Positions 1 through 8,043 of a DNA stretch of 11,301 nucleotides are shown here, in pieces. Positions within the stretch are counted from its first letter, which is position 1. Each line of letters begins with the position of its first letter. The notes under the pieces are model-generated. The model did not search any database, was not told the origin of the DNA, and saw only the letters and a program-made list of their open reading frames with translations. Source of the stretch: Discostella pseudostelligera (Eukaryota > Bacillariophyta > Thalassiosirophyceae > Thalassiosirales > Thalassiosiraceae). The stretch spans positions 1 through 11,301 of the forward strand of contig JALLBK010000327.1 in assembly GCA_036940085.1 (NCBI GenBank). Direction: 5' to 3'. The position numbers and the translations under genes were made by a program.

Positions 1-81
1 ACCAGCACACTGCCTCTGCACACCTGCACCTCCTCTGCACCTGCTGTGCATCTGCACACCTGCACATCCTCCTCTGCACCT

Positions 82-165
82 GTGTAGCTGCACCTCTTGA
101 CCTCTTCACCTCCTCTGCACCACTTCTGCACCTCTTCAGCACCTCAGCTTCTCCATATCTGCACC
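82..165 (+). repeat. Higher-order repeat phrase, copy 1
   Basis: This is a recognisable longer phrase inside the 8-bp array. It runs in order: GTGTAGCTGCACC, then CTCTTGACCTCTTCACC, a CTGCACCAC step, CTCTTCAGCACCTCAG, and a closing CCATATCTGCACC. The same order recurs at 652-746 and 1063-1160. That argues for duplication of blocks rather than independent drift of 8-mers. Confidence 0.65.
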
Positions 166-651
166 TCTGCACTTCAATATCTGCATTTCTGCACCTCTGC
201 ACCGCCCTTGCACATCACTGCACCCTTGTTGCACCTCAAATATCTGCACCTCTGCACCACTGCACATGTGCACTGCATATCTGCACATCTGCAACCTGCA
301 CCTCCTCTAAACTTCTGCATCTGTGCACCTCTGCACCTCTGCACCCAGGCACCTCTGTACCTTTTCTCTTGTCTGTACCACCACCTATGCACTTCCCCCC
401 TTTGCACCTCTCCACCTCTGCACCTCTGCGCCTCTTCATCTCATCTGCACAAGTTCACCTCCTCACCCCCTCTGCACCCCTGCACCTTTCTTGTACCACC
501 ATCTATGCACCTTTTCACCTGTGCACCTCTGCACTTCTGCACTTCTGCACCCCTGTGCACTTCAACACCTCAGTACCTCAGTACCTCCATATCTGCACCT
601 CTGCACCTGCTCCTCTGCACCTCTGCACCTCTGCATCTTCACTCTTCACTT

Positions 652-746
652 GTGCAGCTGTACCTCCTGACCTCTTCACCTCCCCCTCATCTGCACCAGC
701 CCACCTCTGCACCTCTTCAGCACCTCCGCACTTCCATATCTACCTC
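652..746 (+). repeat. Higher-order repeat phrase, copy 2
   Basis: It begins GTGCAGCTGTACC and passes through a GACCTCTTCACC step and CTCTTCAGCACCTCCGCAC to a CCATATCTACC end. It is preceded by CTTCACTCTTCAC, which also precedes copy 3. The offset from copy 1 is about 570 bp. Confidence 0.65.
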
Positions 747-1062
747 TGCACATCTGCACCCTTCTTGCACCTCTACACCTGCACCCTTGCACCACCAGCA
801 CTGCACCTCTGCACATGTGCACCACACCTTTGCACCTCTACACCTCCTCTGAACCTTCTCTGCACCTGCACCTTGCAGCCGCTGCACCTCCTCTGCACCT
901 CTGCACCAGCATGGCCACCTCTGCACCTTTTCTGTACTACCACACCTCTTTACCTCTGCACCTTTCTGCATCTCTGCACTTCTGTATGCTGCACCTCCTC
1001 CTCTGCATCCCAGCACCTCCATGCCTGCCCCTCTGCATATTCTTCACTCTTCACAGGAGCAT

Positions 1063-1160
1063 GTGCAGCTGCACAACCTCTTGACCTCTTGACCTCCTCT
1101 GCACCTCCTCTGTACCACCTCTTCAGCACATCAGCACATCAGCACCTCCATATCTGCACC
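1063..1160 (+). repeat. Higher-order repeat phrase, copy 3
   Basis: It begins GTGCAGCTGCAC, has CTCTTGACC twice, then CTCTTCAGCACATCAGCAC and CCATATCTGCACC. The offset from copy 2 is about 411 bp, close to the 406-bp offset of the other duplicated block in this array (1319 and 1725). Confidence 0.65.
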
Positions 1161-1318
1161 CTTCTACCTCCTCTGCACCACCTCTGCACCTGCACCCTGC
1201 ACCCTGCACCCTTGCACCTCCTCTGCACCTCTGCACCTCTCAAGAACCTCTGACCTCAGCACCTCTGCACCTCCTCTGCACCTCACTCTGCACCACCTCT
1301 GCACCTGCTCTGCACATG

Positions 1319-1412
1319 CACAATCACCAGCATAATCACCTCCACCATCATCACCTTTTTTAACCTCAGCATGTACTGAGCAGCACCTGCACAACCTCTG
1401 CAACTGCACCTG
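1319..1412 (+). repeat. Duplicated block within array, copy A
   Basis: This mostly non-8-mer stretch runs from CACAATCACC through CATCACCTTTTTTAA and CCTCAGCA to CAGCACCTGCAC and CAACTGCACCTG. The same elements follow in the same order at 1725-1812, with small indels. Confidence 0.75.
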
Positions 1413-1724
1413 TACCCATACCTCTGCACCTCACTCTACACCTCTGCACATCCTCTGCATCTCATCTGCACCTCTGCACCTCGTCTGCACATTGTCTGCA
1501 TCACATCTACACCTCGTCTGCACTTTGTCTGCACCTCATCTGCACCTGCACCTGCACCTTTGCACCTCTGCACCTCTGCACCTCCTCTGCACTTCTGCAC
1601 TTCTGCACCTCTGCACCTCTGCACCTCTGAACATCTGCAGCACCTCTGCAGCACCTCTGCACCTCCTCTGCACCTCTGCACACTCCACCTGGTGCACCTC
1701 TGCACCTCTGCACCTCTGCACCTT

Positions 1725-1812
1725 CACAATCACCTCCACAATTCATCACCTTTTTTAAACCTCAGCACCGCCCTACTCAGCAGCACCTGCACCTCCTCTG
1801 CAACTGCACCTG
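1725..1812 (+). repeat. Duplicated block within array, copy B
   Basis: This is the second copy of the 1319-1412 block, offset by about 406 bp. It shares CACAATCACCTCCA, TCATCACCTTTTTTAA, CCTCAGCA, CAGCAGCACCTGCAC and CTGCAACTGCACCTG. It lies at the right end of the array, just before sequence that no longer looks repetitive. Confidence 0.75.
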
Positions 1813-1820
1813 CATTTACA

Positions 1821-2210
1821 CCTGACTCATTGAGCAAGCAAGGTGAGCTTGGGGTGGAAATGAAGGGCCATTCTCCACATCTCACCACAAGATGCAAGAT
1901 AGTGCAAGATGCAAGGAGTGAGGATAAGCAAGAAGGTGAGTTGGATTTGATGGACAGACGCAGACGGTGGACAATCCATTTCCCGCAGTAAAATGACCCC
2001 GACGCCAAACAGACTATTGCCGCCGCAGCAACCGCCACTGCGGCACTCCTAGAAACGGAGACCTCGGCAGACAGACGCTTTTTCATGTTTCTTCGTGTAT
2101 TACCTTCGTCTGTCCGATAACCCCTTTCAGCCCCTTTCTGAGGTGCCACAGCGCGGCGGCCGCCGCGCCACCAAATCCAGAACACCTCGACCATGAAGAT
2201 ATGATTCCCC
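1821..2210. other. Gene-free leader between array and SFT2-like gene
   Basis: I see no convincing gene here. The stretch holds a direct repeat CAAGATGCAAG (1888-1898 and 1905-1915), an 18-codon open frame starting at ATG 1993 that would act at most as an upstream ORF, two CCCCTTTC copies near 2120-2138 and a perfect GC palindrome (2151-2168). It presumably carries the promoter and 5' leader of the gene starting at 2211, but no TATA box or initiator could be assigned with confidence. Confidence 0.5.
2151..2168. promoter_or_regulatory. Perfect 18-bp GC palindrome in SFT2-like 5' leader
   Basis: GCGCGGCGGCCGCCGCGC equals its own reverse complement and includes a NotI-type GCGGCCGC core. It lies 43 bp upstream of the ATG at 2211, so it is either proximal promoter or transcribed leader; in RNA it could fold back on itself. 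A regulatory role is inferred from position only. Confidence 0.4.
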
Positions 2211-3411
2211 ATGAGCCGCTACGCCCGCCTCCTCGACGAAGACTTTGATACCACCGACGATCCATCCTCACCGCCATCTTACTCCTCCTCCACTTTCTCT
2301 GCCCCGCCCTCCTCGGCCTTCTTTCTCAACAGCCATAATAATCATAGCAGCAGCGGGAGCAGGCCGACCAACGGCAACAATACCAAAACCACCAAAATGT
2401 CCAACATGCTGGCGTCGCTCAAAGAATCAGCCGTCTCCGCTTCCGGCTCTCTTCGTGAAAACATGGGCAAGGCATCCAATTCCGTCCGTTCCGGATTGGG
2501 ATTGCCTTCGGGAAGTGCGGACAATAACAACAATGCTGATGAAAGTGATGCCATGACCGAGGCAAGCGGTGCCAGTAGCAAAGTACTTGAGGAGATGGCG
2601 GAATATTGCCCAGCGTTGACGTATCAACAGGTAAGTGTTTGTTTTTGTTTTCAAGAAATACTCTGAATAGCGATATTTAATTGACGGAGGCATTAATATG
2701 GCATCTGATACTCATTTCACCGTTCCTTGTATCTTTTTTCATCGTCATCGTCATCGTCGCTCCAATCTCACCCCCCCAACCCCAACACACACAGAGAATA
2801 TACGGCTTCTTCCTCTGCTTCGGCATCGGCTATCTAATGACATTTGCATCCTTCCATCTACTCATCAAACTTGCGTTAGGAAATCCCGCGCCCTTCGTTT
2901 TCATGTACACATCGGGAAACATATTGTCATTGGCCTCGTCAACATTTCTATCCGGACCAAGTCGACAATGTAAATTAATGTTCGATGAACGGCGACGTGA
3001 GGCTAGCGTGACATATTTACTTTCGTTACTTTGTTCGATTGGAATATGCTTTGTACCGATGAAGACTGGTTTGAAGATTGGATTGTTGGTATTGCGTGAG
3101 TTGTTGAAAGAATTGAAGATTGTTGTGGAGTATTCTTCTTTGGGTTTTATCTGAATCAATCTCGTTTGTGTCTCTTCCCACCCTTTTTACCATTGTTGTA
3201 TGCTTGGTCAGTGCTTCTTGTGCAACGTAAGTTCTGTCAAAAGGAAGGTCATTTTGAATGTAGAAGCGATGAATTAATCTGACTTCCCGTTGTTCTTCCT
3301 TTGTTTATCTATCACAAAGTGGCGGCGAGTTTGTGGTACACCCTGTCCTACGTGCCATATGGAAGGGCCACCGCTCGGAGGATGATTCGATCAATCATGG
3401 AGTCGGAATAG
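2211..3411 (+). CDS. SFT2/Got1-like vesicle transport membrane protein
   Basis: SFT2-family proteins are small four-span Golgi/endosome membrane proteins involved in vesicle fusion and retrograde traffic. I read four exons: 2211-2630, 2795-3095, 3212-3226 and 3320-3411. Donors are GTAAGT, GTGAGT, GTAAGT and acceptors CACACAG, GGTCAG, CACAAAG. The product is 275 aa. Residues 1-140 are Ser/Asn/Asp-rich and probably cytosolic, longer than in typical family members. The SFT2 domain starts at 141 with RIYGFFLCFGIG and continues with a GNPAPFVFMYTSGN turn, FLSGPSRQCKLMF, and the C-terminal signature LWYTLSYVPYGR (250-261). These are seen directly; the family match comes from memory of conserved positions. 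The start is the first ATG of the open exon. The ends of exons 2 and 4 are certain only if the microexon is accepted. Confidence 0.88.
3212..3226 (+). other. 15-nt microexon of the SFT2-like gene
   Basis: The exon TGCTTCTTGTGCAAC is preceded by GGTCAG and followed by GTAAGT. It enters in phase 1 and leaves in phase 1. Joining 3095 to 3212 and 3226 to 3320 gives VL-LLLVQ-LAASLWYTLSY. This restores the full hydrophobic last span and places Gln before the conserved WYxLSYxP block, as in the family. Skipping it would keep the frame but delete five residues. Reading through it into intron 3 meets a TGA. Confidence 0.8.
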
Positions 3412-3670
3412 CTCCGAGAGATGTTGGAATTTTTTGAGAGAATTTCATATCGCAGATCATGATTTGCATTCATTGCTGAAATCCGAAAGCAGCCGCCGGT
3501 TTCGAGAGGGATATTGCACAAATACGACATCCTTCGGCACCATTTTCTCCGTCGTGTGATGAAATCATGTAAGATAACTTCTCGGATGAAATGGAAATCG
3601 CTTGCCTTCCCTCTCGCTTTTCCGATTCTAAACTAACGCCCACATTTTCAAAAATTGAAACCAATTTCAA
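3412..3670 (+). promoter_or_regulatory. Short intergenic region or 5' leader/exon of the TTLL gene
   Basis: This stretch of about 260 bp separates two same-strand genes, so it must hold the 3' end of the SFT2-like transcript and the promoter of the TTLL-like gene. One frame is open from 3463 to 3568 and ends at a plausible donor (GTAAGA at 3569). A strong pyrimidine-tract acceptor (CTTCATTTCCTTCAG) ends at 3698. Joining them puts ATG 3559 in frame with the TTLL coding region. No further in-frame ATG lies between the TGA at 3460 and 3559. Confidence 0.4.
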
Positions 3671-6645
3671 TTGTGCATTCTCACTTCATTTCCTTCAGGT
3701 TCATGTGAATCGTCGTGTCACAACATTCAGCAGGCCGGGATGCAACAGCAAAGCATCGACCTATCATCCTTTCCCCTCCTTCGAATAGATCAGGTCCCAC
3801 ATCATGATACTCAAACCTTGGTCGATTCGGAGGCAATGCTGTCCGAGCTCGAACGCGAGGGAGACATTGATTCGATCACTCCGTTCATATCGAAGTTGCT
3901 CACACATGTGCGAAAGGAAATTGCTCACCGGAGAGGGGAAGAAGCAAAGACAAACCGTCCGAAACAGACTGGAGATTGCCTTCTGCCATCAACCAGTGTC
4001 ATGATTTCGCCTCAACGACCAACCCAAGGGAAACAGATGCAGTCGGCAACAAGACGCGCCAGCTCTCCATCGCCATCGTTCGTTGTCTTCAGTAGCCCCA
4101 AATTGAAGTCTTCCAGCTTTCTATCGCGTACCAAACTCGCCAAGGCGTCATTGAAGGCACGCTCCAATGAGGCCGTTTCACTCCGTCTAAGGCAAGAGCG
4201 GCACGATCGTACCCGCCAGGCTTTGGATACAATGCAGCAGTGGCGCACGGAGAGAGAAAATGCCAGGAAATTGAGAGAGGAGAGATTGAACGAGGAGCGA
4301 AGATTACGTATGGAGCGATGGAATGCGAGGATAGAACGCGAGCAGCAAGTTCATACTTTGATGCATGCTGCGGCAGAAGAGGCCAAGTCAATGGCATTGG
4401 AGTCGGGATGCACCAACGAGGACGCTTGGGTTGAGGCGGCAGCGGCAGCATCGAGAGTGGTGGACGATGAGTCGACGGCATTCGAATCCGTTGACACACA
4501 ATCCGACGACGGCTCGTTCATCAACGACGACTGTCGTGCTGCTGAAGATAGTAAGTGCAACATTACCAATAATGTCGAAGCTGGCAGCTGTCAATACTCC
4601 AGCTGTCAATACTCCAGCTGTCAATACTCCGTCAATGGGACATCGCAAGCAAAGATATTCTGTCAAGAAGAAGTCCAATTACTTCCTACTACTCCATTCG
4701 ATTCTGCACAAAAAGATACAATATGCGATGTCTACGCGGCGACAAGCAGCCTTTTGAGTGCGGCGGCAGTAACTGAATGCGAAGCGTGTCCATCCGATTT
4801 GCGTGGCATACCCCCAACCCTATTGAATACATCATCTCACTCGGCAGAGTTACGCGTCGATGGTGATTTGGTATCGACTTGTTCGGATTCCAGTGATGAT
4901 ACATCGATTGATATTGTGGAAACTAATCAGAACGAAAGTCATTGTCATGATCATGCGCAGGAACAGACAAAGCCATTACCACCGATGGATGAAATCGATT
5001 CGAAGCTTGTCCAGTTGGAGATGGAATCGACTACAGCTTCATCACCGATTAATGAAACGAATCAAGTAGAAACGAAGCCTTTAAAAATATGTATAGCTCG
5101 AGATAGCCGATACAGGAACACCTTTCCATCCTTCTCAAGCATAATTGCAAATCATACCTATGACCAGAAGGGCACAAACACTGCCGATGTAAAACAACGA
5201 GAACTGTCAAGGTTGATGCAAAACCAGATTGATCAATTCTCCAAGATGAAAACAGTATTCGATACACTGAAAAAGGAGACAGGAAATCATTCCAAGGATG
5301 ACTCATCAGAGTGCAGTGGAGTTTCGTTTAGTCAAGGTCTCTTCTATCGAATTCACAGCCACAGACCCGAAGTCATGTCCATTATTCGCACAGCATTCTC
5401 GGATCGACTATTATCAGCTTGGAACGAACTTCCTACAGATGTCGAGGGCAACGTATGGAATCTTCTGTGGGTGTGGGGGTTGCCGAAGGCTTCGACGTTT
5501 GACAATCTACTGATTTTCCAGAAAGTAAACCGGTTTCGCAACACTAGAGGTCTCGTGAGTCACAAAATCTCTTCGAGAGTTAGAGGAATTGGTTCTATCA
5601 TGTATCTTATCTCTCTCATATTGCCCCTCGTCAGACTAGGAAAGATCTTCTCAAGAAAAATATTCAACGGTGTTGTAATAGTGCTTCTTCCAAGGACGAG
5701 GAGGCGTTCAACATTATGCCGTTAACATTTGCACTACCGCATGAATTCGCTTCTTTTGTGTCAGGCTACCAAAGCATCCAGCAGAGTATCGCGGACAAAT
5801 CAGCAAACTATTGGATAATCAAGCCCGTTGGTTTGTCTCGAGGACGAGGAATATCTATTGTGAATGATATCGCAGATGTATCGTATTCGCGTCCGGTCGT
5901 GATTCAACGCTACATCACCAATCCATTATGTTTCATGGGGTTCAAGTTCGATTTGCGAATGTATATCCTGGTCACTTCGTTTTGCCCTCTGGAGGCTTTT
6001 ATTTATAAGGAAGGACTTGCAAGATTCGGGTCGAAGAAATATTCACTGACGCCCGAGTTATTGCATGATCGTCGCATCCATCTAACGAATTCCAGTGTCC
6101 AACAAGAGTACAGTGAAGATATTGATAGGTCCCATCCAGCGTATCTGGCGGGCAAGCATGGATTCAAAAGCAAGTCAGCGTTCAGTTGGTTGCGGAAGCG
6201 TCTAGATGCGCTTGGGATAGATACTAATGACTTGTGGTTGAAATTGATGGACGTTTGTCGCAAGGCATTGATTGCCGCAGGGTCAGACATTCAATGTCAA
6301 CCAAACTCGTTTGAAATATTTGGTTACGATCTCATGTTTGACCAAAATCTTAAATGCTGGCTAATCGAGGTGAATTCGAGTCCATCATTAGCTTGCGAGT
6401 CGCCATTGGACACTCGCATCAAAGGAAGCTTGATACGTGATACAATAGCTCTTGTAAATCCTCCAGCGTATGACCGGAGTATTATAGCAGAGATATGCGA
6501 ACGCCGAATGACACATCGTCAATCTGCTGCCAACAACAATTCCAATTCGGATGTTGCTCGAACGTTAATGCACAAAGCCCAGAGAAGAATCGGTGAAATG
6601 CCAAAGAAAATAGGTAATTACGAACGATTAGTTCCAGTTACATAA
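3671..6645 (+). CDS. Tubulin tyrosine ligase-like (TTLL) protein, probable polyglutamylase
   Basis: TTLL enzymes ligate amino acids, mostly glutamate, onto tubulin tails using ATP. Two exons, 3671-5554 and 5635-6645, flank an 80-bp intron (GTGAGT...GTCAG), giving 964 aa. Residues 155-260 are charged and coiled-coil-like (RLRQERHDRTRQ, RLRMERWNARIEREQQ); 260-545 are acidic, Ser-rich and probably disordered. The TTL domain runs from about 590 to 900: NLLWVWGLP, FQKVNRFRNTRGL-TRKDLL across the splice, MPLTFALPHEF, KPVGLSRGRGI (691-701), FKFDLRMYILVTS, YKEGLARF, HLTNSSVQ and EVNSSPSLACESPLD, with probable metal ligands Glu873 and Asn875. The SPSLACESPLD ending recalls the TTLL4/TTLL5 group rather than TTLL9; modifier specificity is not proven. 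The start is uncertain: 3559 (spliced) and 3740 are alternatives. Confidence 0.9.
4586..4630 (+). repeat. Three perfect 15-bp tandem copies inside the TTLL reading frame
   Basis: AGCTGTCAATACTCC occurs three times without mismatch at 4586-4600, 4601-4615 and 4616-4630, followed by a partial GTCAAT. It encodes SCQYS three times near residues 306-320, in the disordered linker. Perfect identity and a length that keeps the frame suggest a recent slippage expansion. Confidence 0.92.
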
Positions 6646-6742
6646 AATTTCTAACTCATGATTTAATGCAATTGATTTGGTTTGGTCAAGGTTAGTCAAC
6701 GGGCCCGCCACCCCCTGTCGTCGCGGGAGGATTCTTTGCAGA

Positions 6743-8043
6743 CTATTCATAGTCATAAAGTTTGAGCAAATAAGATAGGTTGGCAAGCACAAAGAGGCAT
6801 ACCACCGGCTCGCAATAATAATCTCTTACCTTACTCGTTCGTGAAATGCATTTATCTGAAAGGGGGACTGCAGGTGCATTCACACATTCACCAGCCGTGT
6901 TGCAACACTTCATCAAATCAGAAGTTATGCCACCATTGATTCCAGAACCTGCATATTCACATGCACCGAAAGCATTGCACGATTTTGTGATGCTTCCAAT
7001 GGAACCGTCCAGGGCGGCTACACTGAGACAAGAATTCTCCGCATTGCATGATTTATTCACATCGCCTGCTACTCCGCCAAAGGATCCAAGCTCAAAACAA
7101 GCCTTCTGATTATTGCAAGACTTAATAATACTCCCAACCGACCCTCCATCAGAACCGACACTAGAACAGGAATTTGCTGCGTTGCAAGAGTTTGTGACAT
7201 CGCCTACTCCCCCCCTTTGCCCTGCACCGTTACACGAATTTTCTGCATTGCAAGAGTCGTTGAGATCTCCTGCGGCCCCATCTTCTGTAGCAAGGGAGTC
7301 ACAAGCCGCGTAGCCGTTGCAAGATGATTCAATGCTCCCAATGGATCCTCTATCAGCACTTGCACGGTAACAGGACCATTCTCCATTACAAGAGTCTTCA
7401 AGACCTTCTATTTTTCCAAACATGAATCCAAAGTAGCTGCATGCGCTCATTTCATTGCAAGAGTTTTCAATATCACCGAAAAGTCCACTCTCTCCAAAAC
7501 TAAAACAGGCATTCAAGTCATTGCATGAATTTTTAACGTCTCCCACTTGTCCGTTAGCGCCAAGTAAAACACAAGCGCCCTCCCTTTTGCACGAGTTTAT
7601 TACTTCCAATACTTCCTTGAAAATCCCCTGCATTTGCGCATGCGTTCACCCCCCCCCCCCAAGCAACTATTCATCACAAGTGCGATTGTTGCAGTCGAAC
7701 ACGCATAGCTAGAAGAGCAACTGCCATCTTGACATACTATGCCAGTAAAGCTAGTGCAAGCTTCCATGCCTACACAACATTTCCCTTCACAGGCCTGTTC
7801 GCAGGTGGTGCCATCAGCATCATCTCGGACAAAGCCAAGTAAACAGTCGACATAGCCTGCTCTGCCGCACTCCTTAGGCGACTTCGAGAGGGCGGGGGTT
7901 GTAATGGTGCTGCTGCCCGGTATTACATCTCCTCCATCTGTATCATCCAGTGGCGCAAAAATGTTCCCATCAGCAAGAACCGCCAATCTACCCGAAGTGT
8001 AGATTACAGTTGAGAAAAGAAATAGCGAAGAGGAGTCTCGCAT
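6743..8043 (-). CDS. Cys-rich SCNxxxAC-repeat protein (frame interrupted)
   Basis: The N-terminus (from 8043) is moderately hydrophobic, a possible secretion signal. It leads into KECGRAG, a CEQACEGKCCVGMEAC block and DGSCSSSYAC. From about 7600 down to 6850 there are some 11 tandem units of SCN-xxx-AC followed by GSIGSI or GDV-type linkers; units include SCNDLNAC, SCNGEWSC, SCNAENSC (twice) and CCNTAGEC. I associate this layout with secreted or surface diatom proteins of unknown function. The N-terminal part is open from 8043 to 7600 and the repeat part from 7633 to 6743, in different frames. The switch falls at a 12-G run. Splicing 7678 to 7627 through a 50-nt GT-AG intron would give 416 aa. 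The C-terminus may also be spliced (donor GTAAGA at 6829, acceptor ending 6743, stop at 6692). It is either an intact spliced gene or a recently broken one. Confidence 0.75.
7597..7677 (-). other. Frame lesion or 50-nt intron in the Cys-rich gene
   Basis: On the minus strand the frame reads VMNSCL into twelve Gs (7660-7649) and is lost. One base out of frame, the next stretch reads VNACANAGDFQGSIGS, a proper repeat unit. The frame then changes again to VINSCKREGAC, where the usual spacing GSIGS-xxx-SC is short by two bases. Reading on from the N-terminal frame stops at TAA 7602-7600. A GTGATG...ATGCAG interval, 7677-7628, could remove most of this in phase 0, but it is only 50 nt, has a G tract where pyrimidines are expected, and a weak donor. 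Confidence 0.7.

Larger units (their letters stand above)
1..1820. repeat. Degenerate 8-bp tandem array (CTCTGCAC core)
   Basis: The whole stretch is made of CTGCACCT/CTCTGCAC units, with perfect runs such as 1561-1584 and around 1605-1628. These are broken by short variants (CTTCTGCAC, CTCCTCTGCACC, CATATCTGCACC). The top strand is rich in C and T and poor in G; nearly every G lies in a TGCA tetramer. An 8-bp unit moves through all three reading frames and contains no stop on either strand, so it makes long open frames with LCTSAPLH-type peptides on the top strand and EVQRCRGA-type peptides on the bottom. I do not regard these as genes. The array continues past the left edge, so its full length is unknown. 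It fades out near 1820. Its function, if any, cannot be read from the sequence. Confidence 0.93.

Noticed and set aside
97..1253. Long plus-strand open frames (97-852, 369-1253) rich in LCTSAPLH
   Set aside because: They follow only from the stop-free 8-bp repeat, which cycles through all frames. No domain, codon bias or bounded start is visible.
174..1749. Minus-strand open frames with EVQRCRGA repeats
   Set aside because: These are the complement of the same stop-free array, and several overlap each other in different frames.
1..1820. Telomere or CRISPR array
   Set aside because: The unit is not a TTAGGG-type repeat. There are no conserved direct repeats separated by unique spacers; the array is continuous and degenerate.
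1560..1991. 143-codon plus-strand frame running out of the array
   Set aside because: Its first half is the repeat peptide, and its second half has no recognisable features and crosses several donor-like GGTGAG sites. It is probably chance extension.
1730..2212. 160-codon minus-strand frame with an Ala-rich hydrophobic stretch
   Set aside because: It starts at the SFT2-like start codon region, runs into the satellite array and has no recognisable motif. The hydrophobic part is the complement of a CCGCCGCAG-rich leader.
3421..3462. Small open frame MLEFFERISYRRS before the TTLL gene
   Set aside because: It is short and ends at TGA 3460, with no other support. At most it is an upstream ORF.
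6741..6754. Small inverted repeat GACTA-TTCA-TAGTC between the convergent genes
   Set aside because: A 5-bp stem is too short to call a terminator or structured RNA, and it overlaps a possible splice acceptor and stop codon.
6846..7712. Plus-strand open frames opposite the Cys-rich gene
   Set aside because: They are shadows of the repeat gene; the periodic HEF/ALQE peptides are complements of the SCN repeats.
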